Part shown: positions 16,618 to 24,275 of the stretch, piece by piece
Position numbering within the stretch: position 1 is the first letter of the stretch
Layout of the letters: each line of letters starts with the position of its first letter
Source of the DNA: Buchananella hordeovulneris
GTDB taxonomy: Bacteria; Actinomycetota; Actinomycetes; Actinomycetales; Actinomycetaceae
Reading direction: 5' to 3'
DNA: 64,000 nt
NCBI RefSeq assembly: GCF_001907235.1
Contig: NZ_MQVS01000010.1
Span: 1-64,000, forward strand
Made by a program: the position numbers and the translations under genes
The notes under the pieces: generated by a model
What the model saw: the letters and a program-made list of their open reading frames with translations, nothing else
Database searches by the model: none
Told to the model about the DNA's origin: nothing

Positions 16618-17685
16618 ATGGAGATGCAGCGGCCCCCCGCCGAGCTGCGGTACGCCAAGGAACTGGAGTTGCTGCGCAAGCGCGACAAGAAGCTGGGGCG
16701 CCCGGTGGCGCCCGGCTGGCAGCTGTCTGCCCAGTCAGTGGTGGAGTTCGTGCTCGGGGACGGCAAGCAGGTCTCTGAGAAGTATGTGGGGCGCCGGTCG
16801 CTGGTGGAGCGGTGCGTCGTGTCGCTGGCCACCAACCGGGGCCTGATGCTGATCGGGGAGCCGGGCACCGCCAAGTCGCTGCTGAGCGAGCTGCTGGCGG
16901 CGGCCATCTCGGGCGACACGACGCTGACCGTGCAGGGCTCGGCGGCCACCACCGAGGACGCCATTAAGTATTCGTGGAACTACGCGCTGTTGCTGGCCGA
17001 GGGGCCGACCCCGAAGTCGCTGGTGCCCGCCCCCATGTATCGCGGGATGACGGGCGGCAAGATCGTGCGCGTCGAGGAGATTACCCGCTGCGCGGCCGAG
17101 GTGCAGGACTCCCTGCTGTCGATCCTGTCGGACCGGGTGCTGTCGATTCCCGAACTGGACGACGCCCACCGCACCGTCTACGCCCAGCAGGGTTTCAATG
17201 TCATCGCCACCGCGAACACGCGCGACCGGGGGGTCAACGAGATGTCTGCCGCCCTGAAGCGCCGGTTCAACTTCGAGACCATCGGCGCCATCGAGAGCCT
17301 CAAGGTCGAGATGGCGCTGGTCGAACGGGAGACCGACGCGATGCTGCAGGCCGCCCAGATTCCGGCCCGGCTGGGGCCCGACGCCAGCGAGGTGCTGACG
17401 CGCGTGTTCCGCGAGCTGCGGGCGGGCAAGGCCGGGAAGGATGGGGTGGAGCGCTTGTCGTCGCCGATGTCGACGGCCGAGGCCGTCTCGACGGGGATGG
17501 CGGCGGCGGTGCACGCGGCCTGGTTCGGCAAGGGCACCCCGGGCGGCAAGGAGCTGGCTGAGGCCATCGTGGCCTCCGCCCTAAAGGATGACCCAGAGGA
17601 TGTCTCCAAGCTGCGCGCCTACCGCACCCGCCACGTCAAGAAGCGCGACGGGCTATGGGCGGAGCTGTACGAGCACCTGCCGTAG
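16618..17685 (+). CDS. MoxR/YehL-like AAA+ ATPase
   Basis: 355-residue AAA+ ATPase preceded by a strong ribosome-binding site (ggaaggag). Walker A is GEPGTAKS (80-87). The Walker B position reads KIVRVEEITR (148-157), with Glu-Glu instead of Asp-Glu. Sensor 1 is VIATANT (Asn200) and an arginine-finger candidate lies in ALKRRFNFE (215-216). This is the MoxR-class layout and resembles E. coli YehL, encoded near the DUF4132 protein YehI. MoxR ATPases usually remodel partner complexes, often with a VWA-domain protein; no VWA, SWIM or DUF5682 gene is visible here. It is the last gene of the array, so it most likely works with one or more DUF4132 proteins (inference). Confidence 0.85.
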   Translation: MEMQRPPAELRYAKELELLRKRDKKLGRPVAPGWQLSAQSVVEFVLGDGKQVSEKYVGRRSLVERCVVSLATNRGLMLIGEPGTAKSLLSELLAAAISGDTTLTVQGSAATTEDAIKYSWNYALLLAEGPTPKSLVPAPMYRGMTGGKIVRVEEITRCAAEVQDSLLSILSDRVLSIPELDDAHRTVYAQQGFNVIATANTRDRGVNEMSAALKRRFNFETIGAIESLKVEMALVERETDAMLQAAQIPARLGPDASEVLTRVFRELRAGKAGKDGVERLSSPMSTAEAVSTGMAAAVHAAWFGKGTPGGKELAEAIVASALKDDPEDVSKLRAYRTRHVKKRDGLWAELYEHLP

Positions 17686-17768
17686 GGGTCCAAGCCTGCC
17701 AAGATGGGCGACGATTTTGTTAGTCTCGCACTTAAGCTAAACAGTCCAAATCCGAGGCAGGATGGGCA

Positions 17769-17945
17769 ATGAAAACGTTTGTCATCGTCGTGGTAGCTAT
17801 CGTCCTTCTCGTGGTTGCGCTCTCGGTGGTCGTCGGGCTGCAGCACGCCAAACGACGGAAGTCGGGAATGGCTGGCCCCCACCCCCAAGTCACCGGACAG
17901 GGACGACAGGTGCCTGACACGCCACCCCCGCCTGCCAATCGGTAG
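17769..17945 (+). CDS. Small single-pass membrane protein
   Basis: 58 residues from ATG 17769 with a gaggcagga ribosome-binding stretch 6-14 bases upstream. Residues 4-24 (FVIVVVAIVLLVVALSVVVG) form one hydrophobic helix, followed by a basic stop-transfer segment (HAKRRK) and a Gly/Pro/Gln-rich tail with no recognisable domain, so the tail should face the cytoplasm. No family recognised. It lies 83 bp after the ATPase gene and ends 16 bp before the convergent Fic gene. Confidence 0.5.
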   Translation: MKTFVIVVVAIVLLVVALSVVVGLQHAKRRKSGMAGPHPQVTGQGRQVPDTPPPPANR

Positions 17946-17961
17946 CTGCCCGGCTGCTGCT

Positions 17962-19254
17962 TTACCTTGGTGGCCGCGCGGGCACGGGGCGCTGCGGCGC
18001 GCTGGCCACGGTGTCGAAACGAGTGGAGGCGAGGCGCCGCTCGGTGACGGTCACGAGATCGAGCACATCCTTGGCGGCGAAGTGGCTGCGGCCCCGCCGC
18101 CCGCCGGTCTCGGTGAGGATGCCCGCGGCGGTCAGCTCGCGCAGCGCGTTGGCGGCAGACTTGTCGCCGATGTCGTACAGCTGTTGGGCGGTGGCGACGG
18201 TGAGCACCGGCGTGCCGGGCAGGCCCGCCAGGATGCGGGCCTCGGTGGAATCGGCCCGCAGCGCCCGCTTGCGGTCCGCGGCCGCCCGATGCGCCGCGAG
18301 CTTGTCGTCCCACTCCGCCCGCACCTGCGCTATTTCCGCGCCGAGCCGGGCAACCTCGCGGCAGGCGGCCGCCACCGTGTCGCAGAAGAACTCCAGCCAG
18401 GCCTGCACGCCCGCGGTGGCCGCCTGCGAGGTGGGCGCGCCGTCGTACCGGTAGGCGGTCAACGCCGCCTCGTACCGCTCGGAGAACGTGGCCAGGATCA
18501 GGCTGACGGGCAGGACCGAGGCGCCGCCGGGGGTGCGCCGGGCGAACGCCGTGTGGATGAGCGCGCGCCCGACACGTCCGTTGCCGTCGGGGAACGGGTG
18601 GATCGTCTCGAATTGGGCGTGCACGAGGGCGGCCTGCACAAGCAGGCCGTGGGCGGCACCCGACAGGTAGGCGGCCAGGTCATCGAGCAGGGCGGGCACC
18701 TCCGCCGGCGGTGGGGGCACGAAGGCAGCGGTCAGGGGGTGGTACTGCGAGCCGCCTACCCAGTTCTGGGTGTGCCGCACCCCCTGCAGGTCCGGCTGCT
18801 CGGCGAGCAGTGCGCTTTGCAACTCCACGATGTCGGCCCGGGTGATGGCCTCCGCCGCCGCCAGGCGGGAGATCGCCTGTTTGACGATGGTGGCGTTGCG
18901 GGCCACCGCCCCCGCCGACTGGTTGGAGGCCGGGCGCCCTTCCGCCAACTCGAGTTCGGCCTCGGCGACGCGGCGGGCTGCGGGCGTGACTCCCTCAATG
19001 TACGACGAGGCGATGGCCTCGCTCCGCAGCAGAAAGTGAGACAGCCCCGCGATATCAGCGGCGTGCTGCCCGAGCCGCAGGGCATGGATCTCGCGCTCCG
19101 TCCGCGCGATCCGGGCATCAAGCTCCGCGGAGAGAACCAGAGGCCGGGCACGCAGCAGGTCGGGCACATAGGCGCGGTAGGGTCCACTCATCCGGTCCCG
19201 GCGGGCCATGCCCTCGACCATCGACTGCCAATGTTGTGATGACCAATGTGCCAC
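17962..19254 (-). CDS. Fic-domain protein with N-terminal inhibitory helix and C-terminal winged helix
   Basis: 430 residues. GTG 19254 is supported by an ggaaggag ribosome-binding site 6 bases upstream. An N-terminal Fic_N-type segment (GPYRAYVPDLL) precedes the inhibitory motif SSYIEG (83-88), whose Glu normally blocks ATP positioning. The catalytic motif HPFPDGNGRVGR (219-230) is intact, with His219 as general base and Asp-Gly-Asn-Gly for metal and phosphate binding. Residues about 350-400 look like a winged helix (VATAQQLYDIGDKSAANAL). Fic enzymes usually transfer AMP to Tyr, Thr or Ser hydroxyls; this is the class with a self-contained inhibitory helix. The target is unknown. The winged helix and the palindrome in front of the gene suggest possible autoregulation. 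Confidence 0.88.
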   Translation of the reverse strand: MAHWSSQHWQSMVEGMARRDRMSGPYRAYVPDLLRARPLVLSAELDARIARTEREIHALRLGQHAADIAGLSHFLLRSEAIASSYIEGVTPAARRVAEAELELAEGRPASNQSAGAVARNATIVKQAISRLAAAEAITRADIVELQSALLAEQPDLQGVRHTQNWVGGSQYHPLTAAFVPPPPAEVPALLDDLAAYLSGAAHGLLVQAALVHAQFETIHPFPDGNGRVGRALIHTAFARRTPGGASVLPVSLILATFSERYEAALTAYRYDGAPTSQAATAGVQAWLEFFCDTVAAACREVARLGAEIAQVRAEWDDKLAAHRAAADRKRALRADSTEARILAGLPGTPVLTVATAQQLYDIGDKSAANALRELTAAGILTETGGRRGRSHFAAKDVLDLVTVTERRLASTRFDTVASAPQRPVPARPPR

Positions 19255-19270
19255 AGTCGCTCCTTCCCAC

Positions 19271-19295
19271 CGGAAGGATAACCTCTATCCTTCCG
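19271..19295. promoter_or_regulatory. Palindrome CGGAAGGATA-N5-TATCCTTCCG upstream of fic
   Basis: Perfect 10-bp arms 17 bp upstream of the fic start. Further ATCCTTCC-type boxes occur at 19328-19335, 19369-19376 and, weaker, TTTCCTTCC near 19409-19417, spread through the gap to the divergent gene at 19449. Probably operator sites controlling one or both genes. Confidence 0.55.
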
Positions 19296-19448
19296 ATTAC
19301 GGCATGTGATCGAGAAAGTAAACATTTATCCTTCCTCTCTCGGCTGGTTGCACGGATACTTACCGTCGATCCTTCCCCGCCTCCCACTGCGTGGGGAAGG
19401 CTGGCCGTTTTCCTTCCACCATCGGCCCGGCGGGGAGAGAATCGTCCC

Positions 19449-20228
19449 GTGACGAACGTGAGCGCTGCGGGCCGGGCGGCCGAGGCCCGCCTCGCGCCGC
19501 TGCTGGCCGAGGCCTACCGGGTCTTCGCCTCCCCCACCCCGCCCTTGCCGCTGCTGGTGTGCAGCTGCAACGTGTGCTTCACCCCGGACGCGCAGGCGGC
19601 GTTCGTGCGGTTCGCGTTGCCGGAGATACCGACGGGGTACCTGCTGGCTTACCTGACGAGCGTCCCGCTGGAGGTGCCGGGAGACGACGACGCCACCCGC
19701 CGCGGCGTCGTCCAGCGCGCCCACTTCCTGCCTCGGGTGCTGACGGGACTGGTGCGCGGTGAGGAGCTGAGCCACCTGGCCGAGGTGACGTTGGAGAAGT
19801 TCGACTTCGCCTGCCCGGGCGCCTACTCCCCCGCCCAGTTGGCGTTCCTGCGGCGATTCGCGACCGGTTGGGCGGCGGACCTGTGCACCCATCCGCACCC
19901 GTCCTCCCGCGGCTACCCGGCCCTACCGGTGCTGTTGGAGATGTGGCAGCGCGCCGGGCTGGACGTGACGGCCGCGGTGTGTGAGGTGTGGGCGGGCCAC
20001 GCCGCCGCGGTGCCCGCCATCCGCAACTACCTCGCGGTCCTGGAGACGACGAACCCGACTACTCCCGCACCGGAACCGCAGTGGCGGTTCCTGGAGCAGT
20101 GGGCGTACCGGCCCGCGGTCCGCGCCGCGTTCACCGCCGGGCTGGAGGCGGCGCTGCTGGCGGGCAGCGAAGAGGAGGGCGAGACCCAACAGTGGGAGGC
20201 CTGGTACACCTACCTGTCCGGCCTGTAG
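19449..20228 (+). CDS. Unknown protein, paralogue of the next gene
   Basis: 259 residues from GTG 19449, with a ggggagag stretch 9-16 bases upstream; GTG 19458 is an alternative start. No known domain recognised. A cysteine cluster, LLVCSCNVCF, lies near residue 40. The body then shares several blocks with the next gene: AEVTLEKFDFACPGAYSPAQ against EDMVPSKVGFAEPGIYTAAE, and a shared FLPRVL motif. Mostly helical, soluble, with no signal peptide. Divergent from fic across a region with repeated ATCCTTCC boxes. The cysteines could bind a metal (inference). Confidence 0.55.
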   Translation: MTNVSAAGRAAEARLAPLLAEAYRVFASPTPPLPLLVCSCNVCFTPDAQAAFVRFALPEIPTGYLLAYLTSVPLEVPGDDDATRRGVVQRAHFLPRVLTGLVRGEELSHLAEVTLEKFDFACPGAYSPAQLAFLRRFATGWAADLCTHPHPSSRGYPALPVLLEMWQRAGLDVTAAVCEVWAGHAAAVPAIRNYLAVLETTNPTTPAPEPQWRFLEQWAYRPAVRAAFTAGLEAALLAGSEEEGETQQWEAWYTYLSGL

Positions 20229-20291
20229 TTCCCGTGATCGCCACCTGTCGTCGCTAAACTGGGGCGACGTCGCCAACCTCCACCAACCGCC

Positions 20292-20975
20292 ATGCCCACC
20301 GATCTTGCTGCCTTCGCCCTTGCCGCCGACCAGCTTTTCCCGGCCACTCCGCCACCACTGCCGCTGGACGTGTGCGACGGGCCGTGCTGCTGCCTGCCCG
20401 ACGAACAGGCGGCCCTGGTGGCTGGCCCCCGGCTGGCGATCCCGTCCCAGTTGTATTGGACTTACTGTTGGGCCGCCGTGGGGCAGGACGCGCGGGTGAC
20501 AGCGGCAGAGATTCGCTACTTCTTACCCCGGGTGTTGGCCGCCTCCGCGGCCGGGGAGTCCCCTGCCCTGTGGGAGGACATGGTGCCGAGCAAGGTGGGG
20601 TTCGCCGAGCCGGGCATCTACACCGCGGCCGAGTTGGCGCTGGTACGGGACTTCGCGCGTGCGCTCGTTACCCACCTGTGCCTCCACGCCGAACCGAGCC
20701 CGCCGGATGAGACGCACTTGGGCGAGATCATCGCCGGGCTGGCCTGCGGCGGGCTCGACATCACCACCGAGCTGTTGGCGCTGTGGCGCGAACACGGTGC
20801 CGCTCCCCTGGCGCGCGCCCACTTCGCGGCCATGACCGCGGACCTGCCGCCCAACCCGACCCCGGCGGACTGGTGCGCCGCCCTCTGGCTGCATGCGGAG
20901 GACACCCCGGCCGAGCTCCTGGCGGACCTCGCCGCCTGGTACCACGATCCAGCTACCAGCGCCGCGCTGACCTAG
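20292..20975 (+). CDS. Unknown protein, paralogue of the previous gene
   Basis: 227 residues from ATG 20292. It shares the order of motifs with the previous gene: PPLPLDVCDGPCCCLPDEQ (cysteine cluster, residues 20-40), YFLPRVLAASAAGES, VGFAEPGIYTAAELALVRDF and LVTHLCLHAEPSPPD. The cysteines here are CDGPCCC, against CSCNVC in the neighbour, so the exact spacing is not conserved. It lies 63 bp downstream on the same strand and probably arose by tandem duplication. No family recognised. Confidence 0.55.
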   Translation: MPTDLAAFALAADQLFPATPPPLPLDVCDGPCCCLPDEQAALVAGPRLAIPSQLYWTYCWAAVGQDARVTAAEIRYFLPRVLAASAAGESPALWEDMVPSKVGFAEPGIYTAAELALVRDFARALVTHLCLHAEPSPPDETHLGEIIAGLACGGLDITTELLALWREHGAAPLARAHFAAMTADLPPNPTPADWCAALWLHAEDTPAELLADLAAWYHDPATSAALT

Positions 20976-21010
20976 CGCTCGCAGCCGCAGGCCTGGCAGC
21001 CGTCGTCGAC

Positions 21011-21739
21011 CTAACGTCCCTTACGCCCCCAGGGCCACCAGCTGCGCTTGCTGCTTGCCTGCGCTGGGAAGACCCCCGGCACGTGTCGCCGCAGCAAACC
21101 CACCAGGCGAGCGGAGTAAAAGCCTGTGGTCGGCGCCCACTCCAGCTCGCACACCTCGCGGTCGGCCCGCGGCACGGCGTGCCCGTCCACCCAAAACTCG
21201 CTCATGGGCTCGCGCCCCTCCATGCGCCCGTAGTAGACCGAGACCAAGTGCAGGTCTTTGTCCAACGGCAACTCGGTGAGCACCTGGCGCACGAACGGTT
21301 CCAGCTCCGGCGGCGGGGCCGGAAAATCCTCTATGCCATAGCCCTTAAACAAGTAGCCGCGCGTAAACAGGGAGTAAGTGTGTTCCCCCACGGTCACTAC
21401 GGTCTCGTCGCAGTCCCCCTCCCCGCCGGTCAAGCTCGCAGCTAGTGGGTGCAGCAGGCTGTGAGTGAAGGACCGCAGGTTGTTGTCCAAGACGTCGCCG
21501 GTGTCCCGGCCCAGGTCTGAGTACACCTCCTGCAGGTCCCGGCCATCCGGGCAGCGAATAAGCACCGTCAGGGACGACGACGCGGAGCCCGACTCGTCGT
21601 CCTCCACCTCGGCCTCCGCCACGATCGCCACCGGCACCGCCGCCTGCGTGCGGAACCACCCGTCCCGCACCTCGCCCGGCACGCCGTGCGCGCGCAACAT
21701 CTCCGCGATGTGGTCAATCAACTGGTGTTGCTGCGGCAT
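21011..21739 (-). CDS. DUF6348-like protein
   Basis: 242 residues; ATG 21739 is chosen over an open extension because it has an aggaga ribosome-binding site 8 bases upstream and the extension overlaps the divergent gene. Soluble, acidic, with a basic tail. The pattern resembles DUF6348: LRAHGVPGEVRDGWF at the start, PDGRDLQEVYSDLG followed by a NLRSFTHSLLHPL helix, then PLDKDLHLVSVYYG and a late LEWAPTTGFYSARLVGLLR block. Members are often found near secretion-linked toxins and are of unknown function. The family call is from memory of its pattern and could be wrong. Its position divergent from the type VII toxin genes would fit an accessory or immunity role. Confidence 0.55.
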   Translation of the reverse strand: MPQQHQLIDHIAEMLRAHGVPGEVRDGWFRTQAAVPVAIVAEAEVEDDESGSASSSLTVLIRCPDGRDLQEVYSDLGRDTGDVLDNNLRSFTHSLLHPLAASLTGGEGDCDETVVTVGEHTYSLFTRGYLFKGYGIEDFPAPPPELEPFVRQVLTELPLDKDLHLVSVYYGRMEGREPMSEFWVDGHAVPRADREVCELEWAPTTGFYSARLVGLLRRHVPGVFPAQASSKRSWWPWGRKGR

Positions 21740-21836
21740 GTTCTGCTTCTCCTGTCCTGGATGCCTGGTCCGCTTCAGTATAGAGACGCAGCTCACAGAC
21801 GGTTGCGGGTTAGCATGATCACAGAGAGGAGGCACT

Positions 21837-22160
21837 GTGGGAGAAGTGACTGGTATGAGGCTGGGTGCCCAAAGCACCGCCGCCCGAAAAGTGGAAGTGG
21901 CAGCTGACGACATCGACCAGCAACTGCAAAACCTCACCAACAAGCTCGCTGCCCAGGAAGGGCAGATCATCGGCTGTGGCGTTGATGTCCTCGCCAGCGG
22001 CCTGCAGATCTGGCTAGGCAAGGTCGGGGCGGTGTCGGCGGCGCTAACTGGTTACGCTGTCGGCCTGCAACAAGTCGACACCACCACTACGCAAGCCGAG
22101 GAAGACGCCGTCCAGAAGTTTGCAGCGTTGGCAGCCGAACAGTTGGGTGGAACACCGTGA
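21837..22160 (+). CDS. Small helical protein, first gene of type VII secretion toxin island
   Basis: 107 residues; GTG 21837 has a strong ribosome-binding site (gagaggag). Predicted all-helical: VEVAADDIDQQLQNLTNKL, a central hydrophobic segment and an acidic C-terminal helix. No WXG motif and no signal peptide. Its stop overlaps the next start (GTGA), so it is coupled to the following small proteins. The size, the helical hairpin look and the position before a WKG-motif toxin suggest an ESX-associated partner or chaperone. DNA here is less GC-rich than in flanking genes. Confidence 0.6.
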   Translation: MGEVTGMRLGAQSTAARKVEVAADDIDQQLQNLTNKLAAQEGQIIGCGVDVLASGLQIWLGKVGAVSAALTGYAVGLQQVDTTTTQAEEDAVQKFAALAAEQLGGTP

Positions 22161-22456
22161 GCAACATTTCACTTAAGTTCTCGGCCACAGCAGCCCAGGA
22201 AATTATCAACCTACTTGACGAACAAGCCACTGAACTACAAGAAACTGTAGACAGTACCCGACGTGACGTCGACGGTTTGATAACACAGTGGGATACCCGT
22301 TCCGACTCCCGGGCCGCCCAGGTGGACTTTGATGCCCGGCTTGCCCAACGCACCACAGAAGTCGTCGAGACCCTGCAGGCCGGAGCACGCGCCATGGAGA
22401 AGATTGCTTCCCTGGCACACGATGCCGAAGTCCGCGCCACCGCGATTATGGATTGA
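22157..22456 (+). CDS. WXG100-like small helical protein
   Basis: 99 residues; GTG 22157 overlaps the preceding TGA (GTGA). Two predicted helices flank a turn with a single Trp (LITQWDTRSDSR, about residue 45), the usual place of the WXG motif, although here it reads WDTRS. The C-terminal helix carries spaced hydrophobics typical of ESAT-6/CFP-10-type proteins. It is probably co-secreted with, or a targeting partner of, the toxin two genes downstream. Confidence 0.6.
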   Translation: MSNISLKFSATAAQEIINLLDEQATELQETVDSTRRDVDGLITQWDTRSDSRAAQVDFDARLAQRTTEVVETLQAGARAMEKIASLAHDAEVRATAIMD

Positions 22457-22458
22457 CT

Positions 22459-22803
22459 ATGCCCGATTATGACTTCGAAGTTGACCTGCAGGCCTTATAC
22501 ACGGCGGCTGACGAAGCCCGCAAGGTTGTCGAGCTGAAGAAAGAACACGACATTGAAGACTTCGTACCTGCCGCCGCAGACCTGGCGTCCTCCGAGCTGG
22601 CGGCGGCGTTCGACGAGTTCCAAAGCCGCTGGGAAAGAGGGATAAACAATCTCACGGACGATCTCGAAGAGGCAGCTGGGCGTCTGGCAAAGGTAACCAA
22701 GACCTATATGGACTTCGGCATGGCGGCCGCGGAAGCGGCCACCGAGTTCGAGAACAGCGCCATCGCCCTGTCCGACTCTCCGCTCCTGGGAGGCAGCTCG
22801 TGA
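22459..22803 (+). CDS. WXG100-like small helical protein
   Basis: 114 residues from ATG 22459; TTG 22453 would add two residues and overlap the previous stop. The central FDEFQSRWERGINNLTDDL segment, with aromatic spacing before a Trp and then a long amphipathic helix, resembles ESX helical-hairpin proteins, though no exact WXG is present. Its stop overlaps the toxin start as GTGA. Likely partner of the downstream toxin. Confidence 0.6.
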   Translation: MPDYDFEVDLQALYTAADEARKVVELKKEHDIEDFVPAAADLASSELAAAFDEFQSRWERGINNLTDDLEEAAGRLAKVTKTYMDFGMAAAEAATEFENSAIALSDSPLLGGSS

Positions 22804-24272
22804 CCATCTCCCACAGAGGGGCCCCTGACTTCGTTATCGAGGGAAACTTGGAGGCGTTGGACCAGAGTGTCACTGCGTTGTCCGAACGTGCCACCAATTA
22901 TGAGACTATCGCCACCTCCCTGGGCAGCATTCGGGCTGAGGGCTGGAAGGGACGAGCGGCGGACCGATTTCGTGAACGTTTTGACCTGGAGCCGGATCGT
23001 TGGCAAAAGGCTGCTGACGGATTTCGCCAAGCCTCCGATGCACTGAGCACCTTCCGCACGAAGCTCTCCGAGGCCAAAAATATTGCCCTGCAATGCCGAG
23101 AAGACTATGCGGCGGCGCAAACTGAGACAGAATATGCACGCAAGGCCTACGACGCTGATGTGGAGGAAGGCTACCGCCGCAAAGCCGAGTGGGAGGCCAC
23201 CAACGGGCCTGGCACGTTCACTTTGACAATTGTCCCGTTCACGGACCCGGGACAGCCCAAGAGGGAGCAGGCCGAAACAAAGTTCACACAGGCAGTAACG
23301 GTGCTGACAGAGCAGGCCAACACTGCCGCCCAAGCCGTACGCGAGGCGTGCACCCACGCCCCTGCACAACGGAGCTGGTGGGGGGAAGCAGCAGCTGCAG
23401 TAGGCGAGTTCTTCGGCGGCGCCGCCGAGGCTGTCATCGGCTTGTTGACCATGCCGGGCACTCCCATCTCCATCATCGGTGAGCTGTGGAAGCTCGGCAC
23501 TGGCGAGCTAACCCTGGAGGAAGCTGCTGCCAAGTTCTCCCTCGGGATAGAAGACGCGCAAGCCGCCTTTAATGCTATGACTTCTAATCCGGGCGAGTTC
23601 TTCAAAGCCATGGGGAAAGCGATCCTGGACTGGGACACCTGGGCGGACAACCCCGCTCGAGCGGCGGGCAAGCTATTGCCCGACGCCATTGTCGCCGTCG
23701 CCACAGCAGGTAGCGGGGCGGCCGCCACACGCGGCGCAACCGGGCTCCAACGATTGACTTCGAAGGCTGACGACTTAACCGATGTCGTGCGAGTAGCTGA
23801 CGACCTGGGGGACATCCGGAAAGCAGACCGGGCCGAGCCACCAAAAACCCCACAATCTTCACCCAACCAGTCGCTCCCCGCCAGTCCGCGCCACAAGAGG
23901 ACCGAGGACGGACCAGACGACTCTACTCCCGACGACCGCATCAAAGAGATCACCGACACGGCTGACTCTGGCCGCACCAAAGTCAGCTCCCGAAAGGAAA
24001 AGGAGACCACCCAGTACTTCCTAGAAGGAGGCGACCTCGAAGCGAAGGCTGCTTTTGAGCGCATCGTGGGTGATGCCAAACAAGTTCCTAAGCCAGTCAC
24101 CGGTTTTGATCTGGTAACTTCTGAACTGCCCGACGGCACCAAAGTTGTCTACCGTTCCTATAGCTCTCAGGGCTCACCCACGGTGGAGATCCAGTACCCC
24201 AGGATCAAGGATCCGCTCACTGGGGAGGAAAGCCAACAAATCACCAAACTGCGGTTTGAGGAAGGCAACTAA
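22800..24272 (+). CDS. Type VII-secreted polymorphic toxin-like protein
   Basis: 490 residues, GTG 22800 coupled to the previous stop. The N-terminal 140 residues are helical with WKG at 49-51 inside GWKGRAADRFRERF, the T7SS-secreted pattern (T7SS_signal-like). A Gly/Ala-rich central region (about 195-235) is amphipathic, and a charged proline-containing linker (about 345-385) precedes the C-terminal domain. That last 100 residues end KVVYRSYSSQGSPTVEIQYP and QQITKLRFEEGN. A similar VxYRxxSxxGSPTVEI motif with a KIxF end occurs at the tail of polymorphic toxins, but I cannot name its activity. A probable immunity gene follows 3 bp later. Confidence 0.72.
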   Translation: MTISHRGAPDFVIEGNLEALDQSVTALSERATNYETIATSLGSIRAEGWKGRAADRFRERFDLEPDRWQKAADGFRQASDALSTFRTKLSEAKNIALQCREDYAAAQTETEYARKAYDADVEEGYRRKAEWEATNGPGTFTLTIVPFTDPGQPKREQAETKFTQAVTVLTEQANTAAQAVREACTHAPAQRSWWGEAAAAVGEFFGGAAEAVIGLLTMPGTPISIIGELWKLGTGELTLEEAAAKFSLGIEDAQAAFNAMTSNPGEFFKAMGKAILDWDTWADNPARAAGKLLPDAIVAVATAGSGAAATRGATGLQRLTSKADDLTDVVRVADDLGDIRKADRAEPPKTPQSSPNQSLPASPRHKRTEDGPDDSTPDDRIKEITDTADSGRTKVSSRKEKETTQYFLEGGDLEAKAAFERIVGDAKQVPKPVTGFDLVTSELPDGTKVVYRSYSSQGSPTVEIQYPRIKDPLTGEESQQITKLRFEEGN

Positions 24273-24275
24273 CTG

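Noticed and set aside
21740-22021. N-terminal extension of the DUF6348-like protein
   Set aside because: The extension runs through the divergent promoter region into the type VII island gene on the other strand, while ATG 21739 has a good ribosome-binding site.
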